64,000 bases of DNA, taken from positions 1 to 64,000 of the forward strand of contig JAZRAG010000014.1 in NCBI GenBank assembly GCA_045634445.1. The letters are read 5' to 3'. Positions 8,415-17,074 of this stretch are shown piece after piece. Position 1 is the first letter of the stretch, and each line of letters begins with the position of its first letter. A program made the position numbers and the translations under genes. Origin of the DNA: Spyradenecus sp045634445. GTDB lineage: Bacteria > Verrucomicrobiota > Kiritimatiellia > RFP12 > DVOR01. The notes under the pieces are model-generated. The model was not told the origin of the DNA. It ran no database searches and worked only from the letters and a program-made list of their open reading frames with translations.

Positions 8415-8663
8415 GATTTGACTCCTCTACATTTTTGCTTTCAAGAGAATATTAATAGTGAAAATTGCATCAAAATTCTATTTCTAAATTTCTCATACTT
8501 TTTTGTTTAATCTTGGGGATTTTATCCTCGGTTGTATGCTAACGCCCCTTTTGGGCTTGGGTGGAGGGGGGTAACGAGAGTCGAACAACGAAAAACGATC
8601 AACGGTGGCGGAGGTGTGGGGGTGTAAAGTGTTGTTGAAAAAGTGTGTGTTTTGGGCGTTTTT

Positions 8664-8698
8664 TTGTGTGCAAGGAGCGTTTTTTGCTATACTATAAT
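8664..8698 (+). promoter_or_regulatory. Promoter of the sugar-phosphate cyclase gene, very short leader
   Basis: TTGTGT (8664-8669) with TATACT (8688-8693) at 18-base spacing overlaps a perfect TATAAT at 8693-8698. The coding start is at 8704. Either -10 would start transcription within about four bases of the ATG, so the mRNA may be essentially leaderless. No ribosome site is visible in that gap. Confidence 0.5.
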
Positions 8699-8703
8699 TA
8701 AGT

Positions 8704-9867
8704 ATGAAAACGTTTGAACAGCGCTTCACTGTGGCGTATCAATATTCGGTGACTTTCTGCAGAGATGTTTTTTCTGCGGAGAGTGATGTTTTGTTGCAGG
8801 CGATTGAACGTGATGCCACGGATCAAAAGCCGCACCGTATTTTGGTGGTTTTGGATCGCGGTTTGGAAGAGGCGCGTCCTGATTTGACCCAAAAGATCAC
8901 CGCATGGGTGATGGCGCATAGCGCAGAGGTGGAACTTGTCGCACCGATTGAAAGCATCCCAGGTGGTGAATTTGCGAAAAAGCAAGACACTGCGGTGGCG
9001 CGACTTGTGAAATTGGCCTATCAAACGCATTTTGGTCGTAAAGATACGTTTATTGCCATTGGCGGTGGTGCGGTGCAGGATACGGTGGGTTATGCTGCGG
9101 CATTGATTCATCGTGGCTGCCGTTTGATTCGCATTAATAGCACGACGCTTGCGCAGGCAGATGCTGGCATTGGCGTAAAGAATGGCATTGATTACGCTTC
9201 GGGTAAGAATTTCTTGGGCACGTTTGCACCGCCTTACGCGGTGATTAACGATGTGTCGCTTTTGACATCGCTCTCAGAACAAGATTGGCGCAATGGAATC
9301 GCAGAGGCGGTGAAGGTCGCCACGATTAAGGATGCGGCGTTCTTGCAATGGATTCAAGAACACGCAGATGCGCTGCGGATGCGCGACTTGGAAGCGATGG
9401 AAAAGCTCGTTGAGCGCACGGCAGAATTGCACTTAATGCACATTGCTTATGGCGGGGATCCCTTTGAACGCGGCACTGCGCGTCCATTGGACTTTGGTCA
9501 TTGGTGTGCACATCGCTTAGAATCAATCACCTGTTGGCAATTGTCGCATGGTGAAGCTGTGGCGATTGGCATTGCGTTAGACATGCTTTACGCTTCGCTC
9601 ATAGGATTAATTTCTGGTACGGATGCCACACGCGTGATCGCGACCCTGCGCGAGTGTGGTCTCCGCGTGTGGTGTGACGAATTAACCTTGCGTGCGACAG
9701 ATGGTAAGCTCGCCATCATGGAAGGTTTGCGTCAATTCCGCGAGCATTTGGGCGGCGCGCTCTGCGTGACCTTGCCGCATGGGTTAGGAAATAAGACAGA
9801 GGTCAACGAAATGGACGAAACGCTTGTAGAGCAGGCGGTTCAATTATTACGTGAACGATTTGCCTAA
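8704..9867 (+). CDS. 3-dehydroquinate synthase-like sugar-phosphate cyclase
   Basis: This is a 387-residue member of the dehydroquinate synthase superfamily. The NAD-binding signature FIAIGGGAVQDTVGYAAALI (about residues 119-138) is followed by STTLAQADAGIGVKNGI. Zinc ligands are visible at GIAEAVK (Glu), DFGHWCAHRLE (His) and LSHGEAVAIG (His). The PGGEFAKK and RPLDFGHW motifs resemble the EboD and EEVS-like branch more than canonical AroB, so cyclisation of a phosphorylated sugar other than DAHP is possible. No shikimate genes are adjacent. The next gene, a Ser/Thr kinase, starts 13 bases downstream. Confidence 0.75.
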   Translation: MKTFEQRFTVAYQYSVTFCRDVFSAESDVLLQAIERDATDQKPHRILVVLDRGLEEARPDLTQKITAWVMAHSAEVELVAPIESIPGGEFAKKQDTAVARLVKLAYQTHFGRKDTFIAIGGGAVQDTVGYAAALIHRGCRLIRINSTTLAQADAGIGVKNGIDYASGKNFLGTFAPPYAVINDVSLLTSLSEQDWRNGIAEAVKVATIKDAAFLQWIQEHADALRMRDLEAMEKLVERTAELHLMHIAYGGDPFERGTARPLDFGHWCAHRLESITCWQLSHGEAVAIGIALDMLYASLIGLISGTDATRVIATLRECGLRVWCDELTLRATDGKLAIMEGLRQFREHLGGALCVTLPHGLGNKTEVNEMDETLVEQAVQLLRERFA

Positions 9868-9880
9868 AGGTAGGTGACAG

Positions 9881-12301
9881 ATGTCGGATACTGGAATTAA
9901 AGCACAAGCCGTAGAGTCCCCTGTGTGTCCTTTGTGCGGAGCGGCATTGCCTTTGCATTATGAACCGCTAACGGATGTGATGTGTACCGCTTGTTTTAAG
10001 ACGGTGATGATGCCTGGACGCTTAGGGCAGTATCACCTCTTGCGCTTGATTGGTAAAGGCGGCATGGGCGCTGTGTATGAAGGTATCGACACAGGACTTC
10101 AGCGTAAGATTGCCGTAAAGGTGATTTTGCGTGAAAAGGTTGATGAAGATCCCACCTTCTTAGATAGCTTTAAACGCGAAGCACAGGCTGCCGCGCGTTT
10201 GAACAGTACGCATATTGTGGGGGTGTATGCCTTCGGTGAAAGCGATGGTCAGCCCTATTTGGTGATGGAACTTGTCCAGCCTGACGCTTTGGACAAGATG
10301 ATGAAAGACGGCCCATTGCCTGCGAATACCGTGCTTTCCATCGGTCGTGAAATTGCACAAGGCCTCAAAGTGGCAGCAGAATCGGGCATGGTTCACGGCG
10401 ATGTGAAGCCCGAAAACATCTTGATTAACGAATCGCGTGAAGCCAAGTTGGCCGACTTCGGTATTGTGGCTTTGGTCGGTGCTCAGGCTGCGGCAAACAA
10501 CGAAGTCTGGGGCACGCCTTACTACATTGCGCCAGAAACCTTGCGTAAGCAGAAAGTTGATTTGCGCGCAGACATCTACTCTCTCGGTGCAACGCTTTAC
10601 CATGCGATTGCCGGCGAACCGCCCTTTGAAGGTGCCACCGCGGTGGATGTGATGAAGGGACGCCTCATGGGGCCTGCACCGTCATTGATGGAAAAGGCCC
10701 CGCACTGTCCAGAGAATATCTCCAAGATTATCATGCGCATGTTGGAGGCTGAACCGATTCGCCGTTATCCCAATTATGACTCTCTCATTGCGGATATCAC
10801 AAAAGAAATTGGCGAAAGTAGAACCTCCGCGAAGCGCGTGACGCTGCGTAATGCGCGTGGCAAGACTGTTGGTGTGCCAGGGGTGAACATGCCTTCGCGT
10901 CCGATGCCTGCTGTAACCAATCCAAATGCGCCTCTTTTCAAGAAAGAAGGCTTGAGTAAGAAGGCGATTATCGGCATTGCTTCAGGAGTCGCAGCGCTTG
11001 TCATTATTCTCTTTACCCTCATTGGCTTGGTCTTGGCAAAGGCGCTCAAGGGTGAAGAGGTCGCTCCTGCAGAAGGCGCAGCAGACATGCTCGCCGTGAC
11101 GCCTGCAGAAGACCCCTCTGTCGCACAGGCCGCTGCCGCGCAATTGGCCAACGATGCACAAGCATTGGCCAAACTCGTGCAAGACTTTGAACAACGCTAC
11201 GTGAATAGCAAGTCAGAAGTGAAGACCGTTGTGACAATGGTGTCCCGCATGGCCAAGCGCGCCGAACGCGCCGTGATGCCAGAACACACCTCTTGGCTCT
11301 CTGCACAAGAGGGCGAAGCGCCGACAGAAATGTTGGGTAAACTTCAGGAAGCCTTTACCAAGGTTCGTGATTTGGAAGCTGTTGTGACCGTGCAGGAAGC
11401 CTTGCGTACCAAACTCTCCGACTTGCAAGTGAATGCCGAAAATGCTTCTGCAGCCTTGGCCTCTGCTCAAGAAGCACTCGCTGCACATAATGCCCAAGCT
11501 GAAGTCAAGGCATATCAAGCCAATCTGAAGGCGCTTCAAGCGCTTGAAAAGAATTGGCCACGCATCGTTTCTAAGGGCCGTGCCGACATGGAAGCCACCG
11601 TGAAAGCTCGCCAAAAAGCCGAAGAAAAGGCACGCATTGCAGAGCGCGAACGCCTCGCCGCAGAACAAGCCAAGCGTGAAATTGAAGAAGAAGTCGCCTC
11701 TGTCGCTACAATTGAAATTGCAGTGGTGGGTGATTTGGATAAATTTATGCCCGAAACGGCATTAAACACCTACAATTCGCGCGTAGCACGTCTGAAGAGT
11801 ACAGAAGCAAAGAATGCTGCGAAGGTGGTGGCAGAACGCATTGAAGTCTTCCAAACGTTGAAGGACTTCTTAATTGCGCAAGCGAAGGCTGGAAAGTTTG
11901 CAGCTTACGGTGTAACCAATGCTACACCTGAAGTCATCATGCTTAATGGCAAGGATTTGACATGGCTCAAATTCGCATCAAACCAGCAGACCACTGCGTT
12001 CCGTATTTTGAAGACAGCCATCGCAGATGATGTGACTACCACGTCAATTCGCGCTTCGGATCGCGCAAAGTTGGCCGTGGGTGCACACATCTTCGTAACA
12101 CGTTATTTCGGTGCGGAAATGGTGAAGAAATCAAAGTCTCTGCGTGAAACAATGGAGAAGTTTGAGAAGTTAGCCAATAGTTTGCCGGGTACGCGTGAAA
12201 CCTTCAAGCGTTTGGTTGGCGAAACTGAAGAAGACGTTAGCGCTACCGAAACAGAAACGCCAGCTGCTGATGCAGAAACGGCTGACGAAGACGCAGAATA
12301 A
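9881..12301 (+). CDS. Membrane Ser/Thr protein kinase with N-terminal zinc ribbon
   Basis: The protein has 806 residues. Cys16, Cys19, Cys35 and Cys38 form a zinc-ribbon-like pair of CxxC motifs. A Hanks-type kinase domain follows (about 50-310), with glycine loop GKGGMG (58-63), Lys80 in AVKV, catalytic loop HGDVKPEN (172-179) and DFG (192-194). The loop is HGD where HRD is usual, so this is a non-RD kinase and may not need activation-loop phosphorylation. A single membrane helix lies near 363-390. The last 400 residues are Ala/Glu-rich, coiled-coil-like and probably periplasmic, perhaps sensing. It follows the cyclase gene by 13 bases. Confidence 0.9.
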   Translation: MSDTGIKAQAVESPVCPLCGAALPLHYEPLTDVMCTACFKTVMMPGRLGQYHLLRLIGKGGMGAVYEGIDTGLQRKIAVKVILREKVDEDPTFLDSFKREAQAAARLNSTHIVGVYAFGESDGQPYLVMELVQPDALDKMMKDGPLPANTVLSIGREIAQGLKVAAESGMVHGDVKPENILINESREAKLADFGIVALVGAQAAANNEVWGTPYYIAPETLRKQKVDLRADIYSLGATLYHAIAGEPPFEGATAVDVMKGRLMGPAPSLMEKAPHCPENISKIIMRMLEAEPIRRYPNYDSLIADITKEIGESRTSAKRVTLRNARGKTVGVPGVNMPSRPMPAVTNPNAPLFKKEGLSKKAIIGIASGVAALVIILFTLIGLVLAKALKGEEVAPAEGAADMLAVTPAEDPSVAQAAAAQLANDAQALAKLVQDFEQRYVNSKSEVKTVVTMVSRMAKRAERAVMPEHTSWLSAQEGEAPTEMLGKLQEAFTKVRDLEAVVTVQEALRTKLSDLQVNAENASAALASAQEALAAHNAQAEVKAYQANLKALQALEKNWPRIVSKGRADMEATVKARQKAEEKARIAERERLAAEQAKREIEEEVASVATIEIAVVGDLDKFMPETALNTYNSRVARLKSTEAKNAAKVVAERIEVFQTLKDFLIAQAKAGKFAAYGVTNATPEVIMLNGKDLTWLKFASNQQTTAFRILKTAIADDVTTTSIRASDRAKLAVGAHIFVTRYFGAEMVKKSKSLRETMEKFEKLANSLPGTRETFKRLVGETEEDVSATETETPAADAETADEDAE

Positions 12302-12321
12302 GGTTAACTGCGTGTGAAATG

Positions 12322-12359
12322 CCTTTGAGTCGCGCTTGAGAAGCCCGCTCAAAGGTGTT
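12322..12359 (+). terminator. Possible terminator after the kinase gene
   Basis: CCTTTGAG (12322-12329) pairs with CTCAAAGG (12348-12355), followed by TGTTT. The loop is long and the T-run is poor. Confidence 0.35.
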
Positions 12360-12401
12360 TCCATTCTGAAAGACCTTAAAGATTAAAGCCGTAAGCCAAA
12401 G

Positions 12402-13106
12402 ATGAAAAAAGCGTTTTTAATGTTGATTGCCCTTGCTGGAGTACCCATGGTGTGGGTGCTTTTAAGGTGCTTCTTAGAAGCGCTTGCAATTGATACGACA
12501 CACGGCTCATTTCTAACGCCAGGAAAGATTGGGTTCATCACAGGATGTATTGTGATGACGGCACTCTTTGTAAAAGCATCGCAATCTCTTCAAGTCATCT
12601 ATGTTTTTGCGCATGAAATGACACATGCAGTGGTGGGACTCTGCTTTTTTGCGAAACTTCATCGCGTGAGTGTGCAGGCGACAGGTGGATTTGTCCAACT
12701 CTCCAAAAGCAATCTCCTTATTACCTTGGCGCCGTATTGCGTGCCGTTTTATCTCATTCTTGCGCTACTGCTCTTTTGTGGCGTTGAATACTGCTTTAAC
12801 GATGTAATCCCATTTTGGGCATGGTCATTTATCTTTGGCATTTGTACAGCCTTTCACGTGTGGTACACCGCAAACGCACTTCTGTCTGTTTCCCAACCCG
12901 ATACGCATGAATATGGACGCTTCTTTTCGTGGTGGTTCATTCTGGTTACCAATCTTTGTTTCGCGATTGGTGCGGTTGTAATCACCTCTGATTCTGTTAC
13001 GATGCGAGGGCAGGGGAATCGCCTAATCGAAACCACGCAAAGTGTCTACATGGATGTCTATGACGGCATACACGGCGTAGTCAACCGTTTTTCAACAAGT
13101 TTCTAA
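12402..13106 (+). CDS. Integral membrane zinc metalloprotease-like protein (HExxH)
   Basis: The 234-residue protein has about six hydrophobic segments. Near residue 72 the motif YVFAHEMTHAVVG gives a HExxH zinc site placed in or beside a membrane helix, as in M50-type intramembrane proteases and related families. I do not see a clear second conserved motif such as NPDG, so proteolytic activity is inferred only from the first. A sirtuin gene begins 17 bases after its stop, which suggests a shared transcript. Confidence 0.6.
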   Translation: MKKAFLMLIALAGVPMVWVLLRCFLEALAIDTTHGSFLTPGKIGFITGCIVMTALFVKASQSLQVIYVFAHEMTHAVVGLCFFAKLHRVSVQATGGFVQLSKSNLLITLAPYCVPFYLILALLLFCGVEYCFNDVIPFWAWSFIFGICTAFHVWYTANALLSVSQPDTHEYGRFFSWWFILVTNLCFAIGAVVITSDSVTMRGQGNRLIETTQSVYMDVYDGIHGVVNRFSTSF

Positions 13107-13123
13107 TACTAAAGGAAATGCAA

Positions 13124-13882
13124 ATGAATTTAGTTGGTGAACTTCACGATTTGTTACTGTCCTCTACGAATACCGTGGTTTTTACGGGTGCGGGCGTTTC
13201 AACCGCGAGTGGCATTCGCGATTTCCGCGGCAAAAATGGCATTCATAACGACACCTTTCACGGGTATCGCGTAGAAGAACTCTTTGGGATTGACCTCTTT
13301 AATTCTGCCCCCTCACTTTTCTATGCATGGGCTAAGGATTTCGTCTACGATTTAGAAGCTTTCCAACCCTGCACTGTGCACAATGTGTTAGCGCGTTTAG
13401 AACGTTCGGGCCTTGTGAAAGCGGTGGTGACCCAGAATATTGACCGTTTGCATACCCTTGCAGGATCGCAAAATGTCTTTGAAGTGCATGGTTCGCCCTC
13501 ATGGCATCATTGCCAAAAGTGCGGTGCGGCTTTGCCTTATGACGCAGTCGCGCCCATGGTGCAGGCTGGCGAAGTGCCGATGTGTGCGTGTGGCGGTGTT
13601 TTTAAGCCAGATATCGTCTTTTATGGTGAAAATCTTCCAGAAGAAACCTTTGCAAAGGCTGTTCGCGCATGCCAAGAGGCCGATTTGATGTTGGTCCTGG
13701 GCAGTTCATTGACCGTTTATCCCGCGGCAGCATTGCCAGAAGAGGCCTATCGTTGTGGTGCGCGTATTGTGATTGTGAATGATTCGCCCACGCAGTTAGA
13801 CCGTCGCGCAATTTTGAAATTGGATAGTCTTTCTGATACGTTTACGCAATTGTGCGACCTCTTGGACGGAAGTATTCCGTAA
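13124..13882 (+). CDS. Sir2-family NAD-dependent protein deacylase
   Basis: This is a sirtuin of about 252 residues. NAD-binding motifs GAGVSTASGIRDFRG and TQNIDRLH are present, the catalytic His lies in EVHGS, and the zinc is bound by CQKCG and a later CACGG pair. GSSLTVYPAA and IVNDSPT complete the Rossmann part. It removes acyl groups from lysines with NAD consumption, in the cytoplasm. I prefer the ATG at 13124 because AAAGGA lies about eight bases upstream. The ATG at 13118 lies too close to that site. A promoter for the next gene probably lies in 13883-14001, but I cannot place it firmly. Confidence 0.92.
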   Translation: MNLVGELHDLLLSSTNTVVFTGAGVSTASGIRDFRGKNGIHNDTFHGYRVEELFGIDLFNSAPSLFYAWAKDFVYDLEAFQPCTVHNVLARLERSGLVKAVVTQNIDRLHTLAGSQNVFEVHGSPSWHHCQKCGAALPYDAVAPMVQAGEVPMCACGGVFKPDIVFYGENLPEETFAKAVRACQEADLMLVLGSSLTVYPAAALPEEAYRCGARIVIVNDSPTQLDRRAILKLDSLSDTFTQLCDLLDGSIP

Positions 13883-14001
13883 AAGTGAATACATTTGATT
13901 AAAAAAAGCAGATTAGGTGTTTTATTCTTGCGCTCGTTCTGCTATTATTATTTAGGTGAGAAGATTGTCATAGAATTAGGCAGTCGCGTGAAAGGAATTG
14001 C

Positions 14002-15678
14002 ATGACAAATCGTAGAGCATTTTTGAAGGCAACAGGTATGGGTTTAGCAGCGGTCGCAGCAACGCGTTCGTTGTCTGCCGCTACGGCTTTAACCGCTGGC
14101 AAAAAGCGCCCAAATATCCTTTTTATCATGACTGACGACCATGCAGCACATGCTATCAGTGCGTATGGTTCGCGTATCAATAAGACGCCAGGCATTGACC
14201 GTTTAGCCACAGAAGGTGTCCTTTGTAAGGATGTCTTTGTGACCAACTCCATCTGCACACCTTCGCGCGCTTGTATCCTCTCGGGTATGTACAGCTGCAA
14301 GAATGGCGTCCCAGTCTTCAATGATATCTCGAATAAACTCAAGACGGTTGGCGGCACGATGCGTGAAGCGGGCTACTACACCGCAGTCTTGGGTAAGTGG
14401 CACATGGGTGGTCCGCACACGGTGCGTGATACCGATTGGGACCGTTGGGCGATTTATCAAGGTCAAGGTCAGTACTTTGATCCCTTCTTCTTTACGAAGG
14501 CTGAAAAGTGCCCGCAGGGCACGGGCGGTAAGGTGGATGGCCAGCGTCTCTCCTTCCCAGGAGAATACGCCACAAGCAATCTTACCAAGGTGACGCAGTG
14601 TGTGATTGATGAGGCCATTGAGCAGGATAAGCCTTTCTGCGTGATGATGCTCCATAAGGCACCGCACCGTAATTGGTTGCCTGAACCCAAGTACCGCAAG
14701 GAATTCCGCGCAAAGGGCCTTGACGCATTCCCCTTGCCAGACACCCTCTTTGATGATTACAAGGGCCGCGCTACGCCGATTAAGCGCACCGCAATGACGC
14801 TTGAACATCACATGCGCATTGAAGCCGACTTGAAGTTGACCGAATACTTCTCCGAAGGCGGTCAATTCCCTGGCGTGGATCCTCAACAGTACAAGACGGG
14901 TGAATCTTCGAATCGCTGGCCGAAGGAAATCCGCGATAATCAGTCGCTTGCCCCTGCAGAACGTGAACGTCGCCGCCGCGAACGCATTAAACTCTCGTAC
15001 TTGCGTTATATGCAGGACTACTTGGGGTGCGTGCAGAGCGTGGATGACAGCGTGGCAGATATGCTTGATTACCTCAAGAAAAAGGGCATTGACCAAGACA
15101 CCATCGTCATCTACACTGCCGACCAAGGCTTCTTTCTTGGTGACCACGGTCTCTATGACAAGCGCTTCATGATGGAAGAATCCCTCCGCATGCCCTTCTT
15201 GGTGCGTTGGCCCGCACAGATTAAGGCTGGCACGGTGAATGAAGACTTGATTACCAATGTGGACTTCGCAGCCTTCTTCGCGGATGCTGGTAATGTGCCG
15301 GCAAATCCTGAATGGCAGGGTCGTAGCTTCTTGCCGAACTTGACCTCGGGTACTCCAAAGGATTGGCGTAAGAGCTTCTACTACCGCTACTACATCCAGG
15401 GTGGTGAACATGCTACGCCCGCGCACTATGGCGTTCGTACAAAGCGTTACAAGTTGATTTCTTACTACAAGGTCGGCGAGTGGGAACTCTTCGACTTGCA
15501 GAAGGATCCAGAAGAGTTGAACAACCTCTACAATGACCCCGCCTATCAGAACGTTGTGGCAGCATTGAAGGATGAACTCTTCCGCTTGAAGAACGCTGTT
15601 GGCGATTCTGATCAATTTTACGGTTGCAGTGATTACTATTTGAATCCAGGCAACAACTATCCTAATGTTTTCGAATAA
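14002..15678 (+). CDS. Tat-exported Cys-type sulfatase
   Basis: This is a 558-residue sulfatase of the alkaline-phosphatase superfamily. The N-terminus NRRAFLKATGMGL is a twin-arginine signal. The metal-binding aspartates lie in IMTDDH (45-46), and the active-site motif C85-T-P-S-R89 is the type converted to formylglycine by an anaerobic sulfatase-maturating enzyme. YTADQGFFLGDHG supplies the later metal ligands. The family hydrolyses sulfate esters on glycans, and the export signal puts it in the periplasm or on the surface. The CBM9-like gene begins 15 bases downstream, so the pair probably acts on one sulfated polysaccharide. Confidence 0.93.
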   Translation: MTNRRAFLKATGMGLAAVAATRSLSAATALTAGKKRPNILFIMTDDHAAHAISAYGSRINKTPGIDRLATEGVLCKDVFVTNSICTPSRACILSGMYSCKNGVPVFNDISNKLKTVGGTMREAGYYTAVLGKWHMGGPHTVRDTDWDRWAIYQGQGQYFDPFFFTKAEKCPQGTGGKVDGQRLSFPGEYATSNLTKVTQCVIDEAIEQDKPFCVMMLHKAPHRNWLPEPKYRKEFRAKGLDAFPLPDTLFDDYKGRATPIKRTAMTLEHHMRIEADLKLTEYFSEGGQFPGVDPQQYKTGESSNRWPKEIRDNQSLAPAERERRRRERIKLSYLRYMQDYLGCVQSVDDSVADMLDYLKKKGIDQDTIVIYTADQGFFLGDHGLYDKRFMMEESLRMPFLVRWPAQIKAGTVNEDLITNVDFAAFFADAGNVPANPEWQGRSFLPNLTSGTPKDWRKSFYYRYYIQGGEHATPAHYGVRTKRYKLISYYKVGEWELFDLQKDPEELNNLYNDPAYQNVVAALKDELFRLKNAVGDSDQFYGCSDYYLNPGNNYPNVFE

Positions 15679-15693
15679 TGAAGGAGATGCATC

Positions 15694-16377
15694 ATGCTCA
15701 CGGAATACACAATCAATAAAGTAACTCGTTTGCCCGACTTCGATCCTGAAGATCCAATCTGGCAGAAGGCTGAAGCTGGAGAATATGCCTACTGGCATGA
15801 AAAGAGCTCCGAACATCACCCCAAGACCACCGTTAAGGCGCTTCATGACGGTAATGACATCATGATTTGCTGGCAGGTGGAAGACCGTTATGTGCGTATC
15901 GCTCACACCGCAATTAACTCGATGGTGTGTGAAGATGCTTGCGTGGAAGCATTCCTCCAGCCCTTGAAGATTGAAAAGGGTTACATCAACATTGAAATCA
16001 ATGCTGGTGCTTGCATCCACTCTTCTCACATCCGTAACTGGACCCGTGCACCGGGCGGCTTCGCAGACTTCGAATACATCTCGAAGGATGCCATCCGTAA
16101 GCTCACCGCTAAGGGTAATTTGCCCCAGGTTATCGACCCTGAAACCGATGAAGCTACCAATTGGTGGATGATTGTGCGCATTCCTCGCGCTTACCTTGAA
16201 GGCATCTTTGGCCAGCTCGGCGACCTCTCTGGTCAGACCTGGCAGGGTAACTTCTGCAAGTGCGCTGACTGCTCGAGCCGTCCGCACTGGGGTACCTTGT
16301 TGCCGCAGAGCCCAGAATTGAACTTCCACGTGCCGAAGTACTTCAGCCCCATTAACTTCGCTGCTGCAGAAAAGTAA
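15694..16377 (+). CDS. CBM9-like carbohydrate-binding protein
   Basis: The 227-residue protein resembles the family 9 carbohydrate-binding fold. It shows an early DPIWQKAE segment, an aromatic-rich centre and the phrases ALHDGNDIMICWQVED and CVEAFLQP, typical of the CBM9-like domain. I see no signal peptide, which is odd for a partner of an exported sulfatase. Export by another route, or a cytoplasmic role, are both possible. The start is preceded by GAAGGAG. It is co-directional with the sulfatase (15-base gap) and a strong terminator follows at 16402-16436. Confidence 0.7.
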   Translation: MLTEYTINKVTRLPDFDPEDPIWQKAEAGEYAYWHEKSSEHHPKTTVKALHDGNDIMICWQVEDRYVRIAHTAINSMVCEDACVEAFLQPLKIEKGYINIEINAGACIHSSHIRNWTRAPGGFADFEYISKDAIRKLTAKGNLPQVIDPETDEATNWWMIVRIPRAYLEGIFGQLGDLSGQTWQGNFCKCADCSSRPHWGTLLPQSPELNFHVPKYFSPINFAAAEK

Positions 16378-16401
16378 TCTGCTTCAAGTGATTGAATGAG
16401 T

Positions 16402-16436
16402 AACACAGCGCGGTACTTCGCGCTGTGTTCTTTTTT
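16402..16436 (+). terminator. Strong Rho-independent terminator
   Basis: The stem AACACAGCGCG (16402-16412) pairs perfectly with CGCGCTGTGTT (16419-16429) around a 6-base loop and is followed by C and six T's. It ends the sulfatase-CBM9 unit. Confidence 0.92.
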
Positions 16437-16551
16437 AGCGCTGAAATGTCATGTAAAAGAAGTGTCAGAGAAGAAAGGAGTATAAAAGAGATTGTTGTAA
16501 GATGAAGCGTTTTATTCAATAGATATTGATGCTTTATTCTATAAATTAATG

Positions 16552-16557
16552 TATAAT
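16552..16557 (+). promoter_or_regulatory. -10 element upstream of the NfeD-stomatin operon
   Basis: A consensus TATAAT occupies 16552-16557, 45 bases before the NfeD start. I cannot see a matching -35 at normal spacing. The nearest, TTGATG at 16526, is 20 bases away. Confidence 0.4.
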
Positions 16558-16602
16558 ATGACTGTTAATGCGTAAGAAGTTGCGGATCGTTGGAGGATTT
16601 AT

Positions 16603-17031
16603 ATGAGTCTCGCGACAATTTGGTTAATTAGTGCGATTCTGTTGATGGTTTCAGAATTCATTATCCCTGGATTTGTGATTCTCTTTTTTGGTGTTGGCGC
16701 CTTGGCAGCGTCTGGCGTGGCCTTTTTTACAACTGCGTCATTGGTGGTGCAGGGATGGGTTTTCGTAATTGTGTCCATTCTCTCTTTGATCATCGGGCGT
16801 CGTTGTTTTAAGAATGTGTTACGTGGGAAGCAAGAGCTTTCTCACGGGGATGCAGATGACGATGGCGTGGTTGGACGCGTAGCAACGGTGGTCATCGCGA
16901 TTAATCCGCCTCAGCCTGGCCGCATCATCATCAATGGTTGCGAATGGAAAGCTATTGCAAAGACCCCCATTGCAGTGGGCACATCGGTGACGGTGACTGC
17001 GCGTGAGAATATCACGTTGACCGTGGAATAA
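16603..17031 (+). CDS. NfeD-family membrane protein
   Basis: This is a 142-residue short NfeD protein. It has hydrophobic helices at about residues 4-50 and 52-66, then an OB-fold-like soluble domain starting GVVGRVATVV, with GRIIINGCEWKA and VTVTARENITLTV at the end. Short NfeD proteins pair with SPFH/stomatin proteins in membrane microdomains. The adjacent stomatin gene, 43 bases downstream, fits that. GGAGG precedes the ATG. The membrane part lies at the cytoplasmic membrane. Confidence 0.88.
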   Translation: MSLATIWLISAILLMVSEFIIPGFVILFFGVGALAASGVAFFTTASLVVQGWVFVIVSILSLIIGRRCFKNVLRGKQELSHGDADDDGVVGRVATVVIAINPPQPGRIIINGCEWKAIAKTPIAVGTSVTVTARENITLTVE

Positions 17032-17074
17032 GCGTTTGTTGTGATTGAATTGAACTGATAGAGAGGAAAGTACT

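Noticed and set aside
14203..16329. A 708-codon open frame on the minus strand across the sulfatase and CBM9 genes
   Set aside because: It is antisense to two genes with strong family motifs, spans their boundary, and has no motif of its own. Codon bias of the real genes leaves the frame open.
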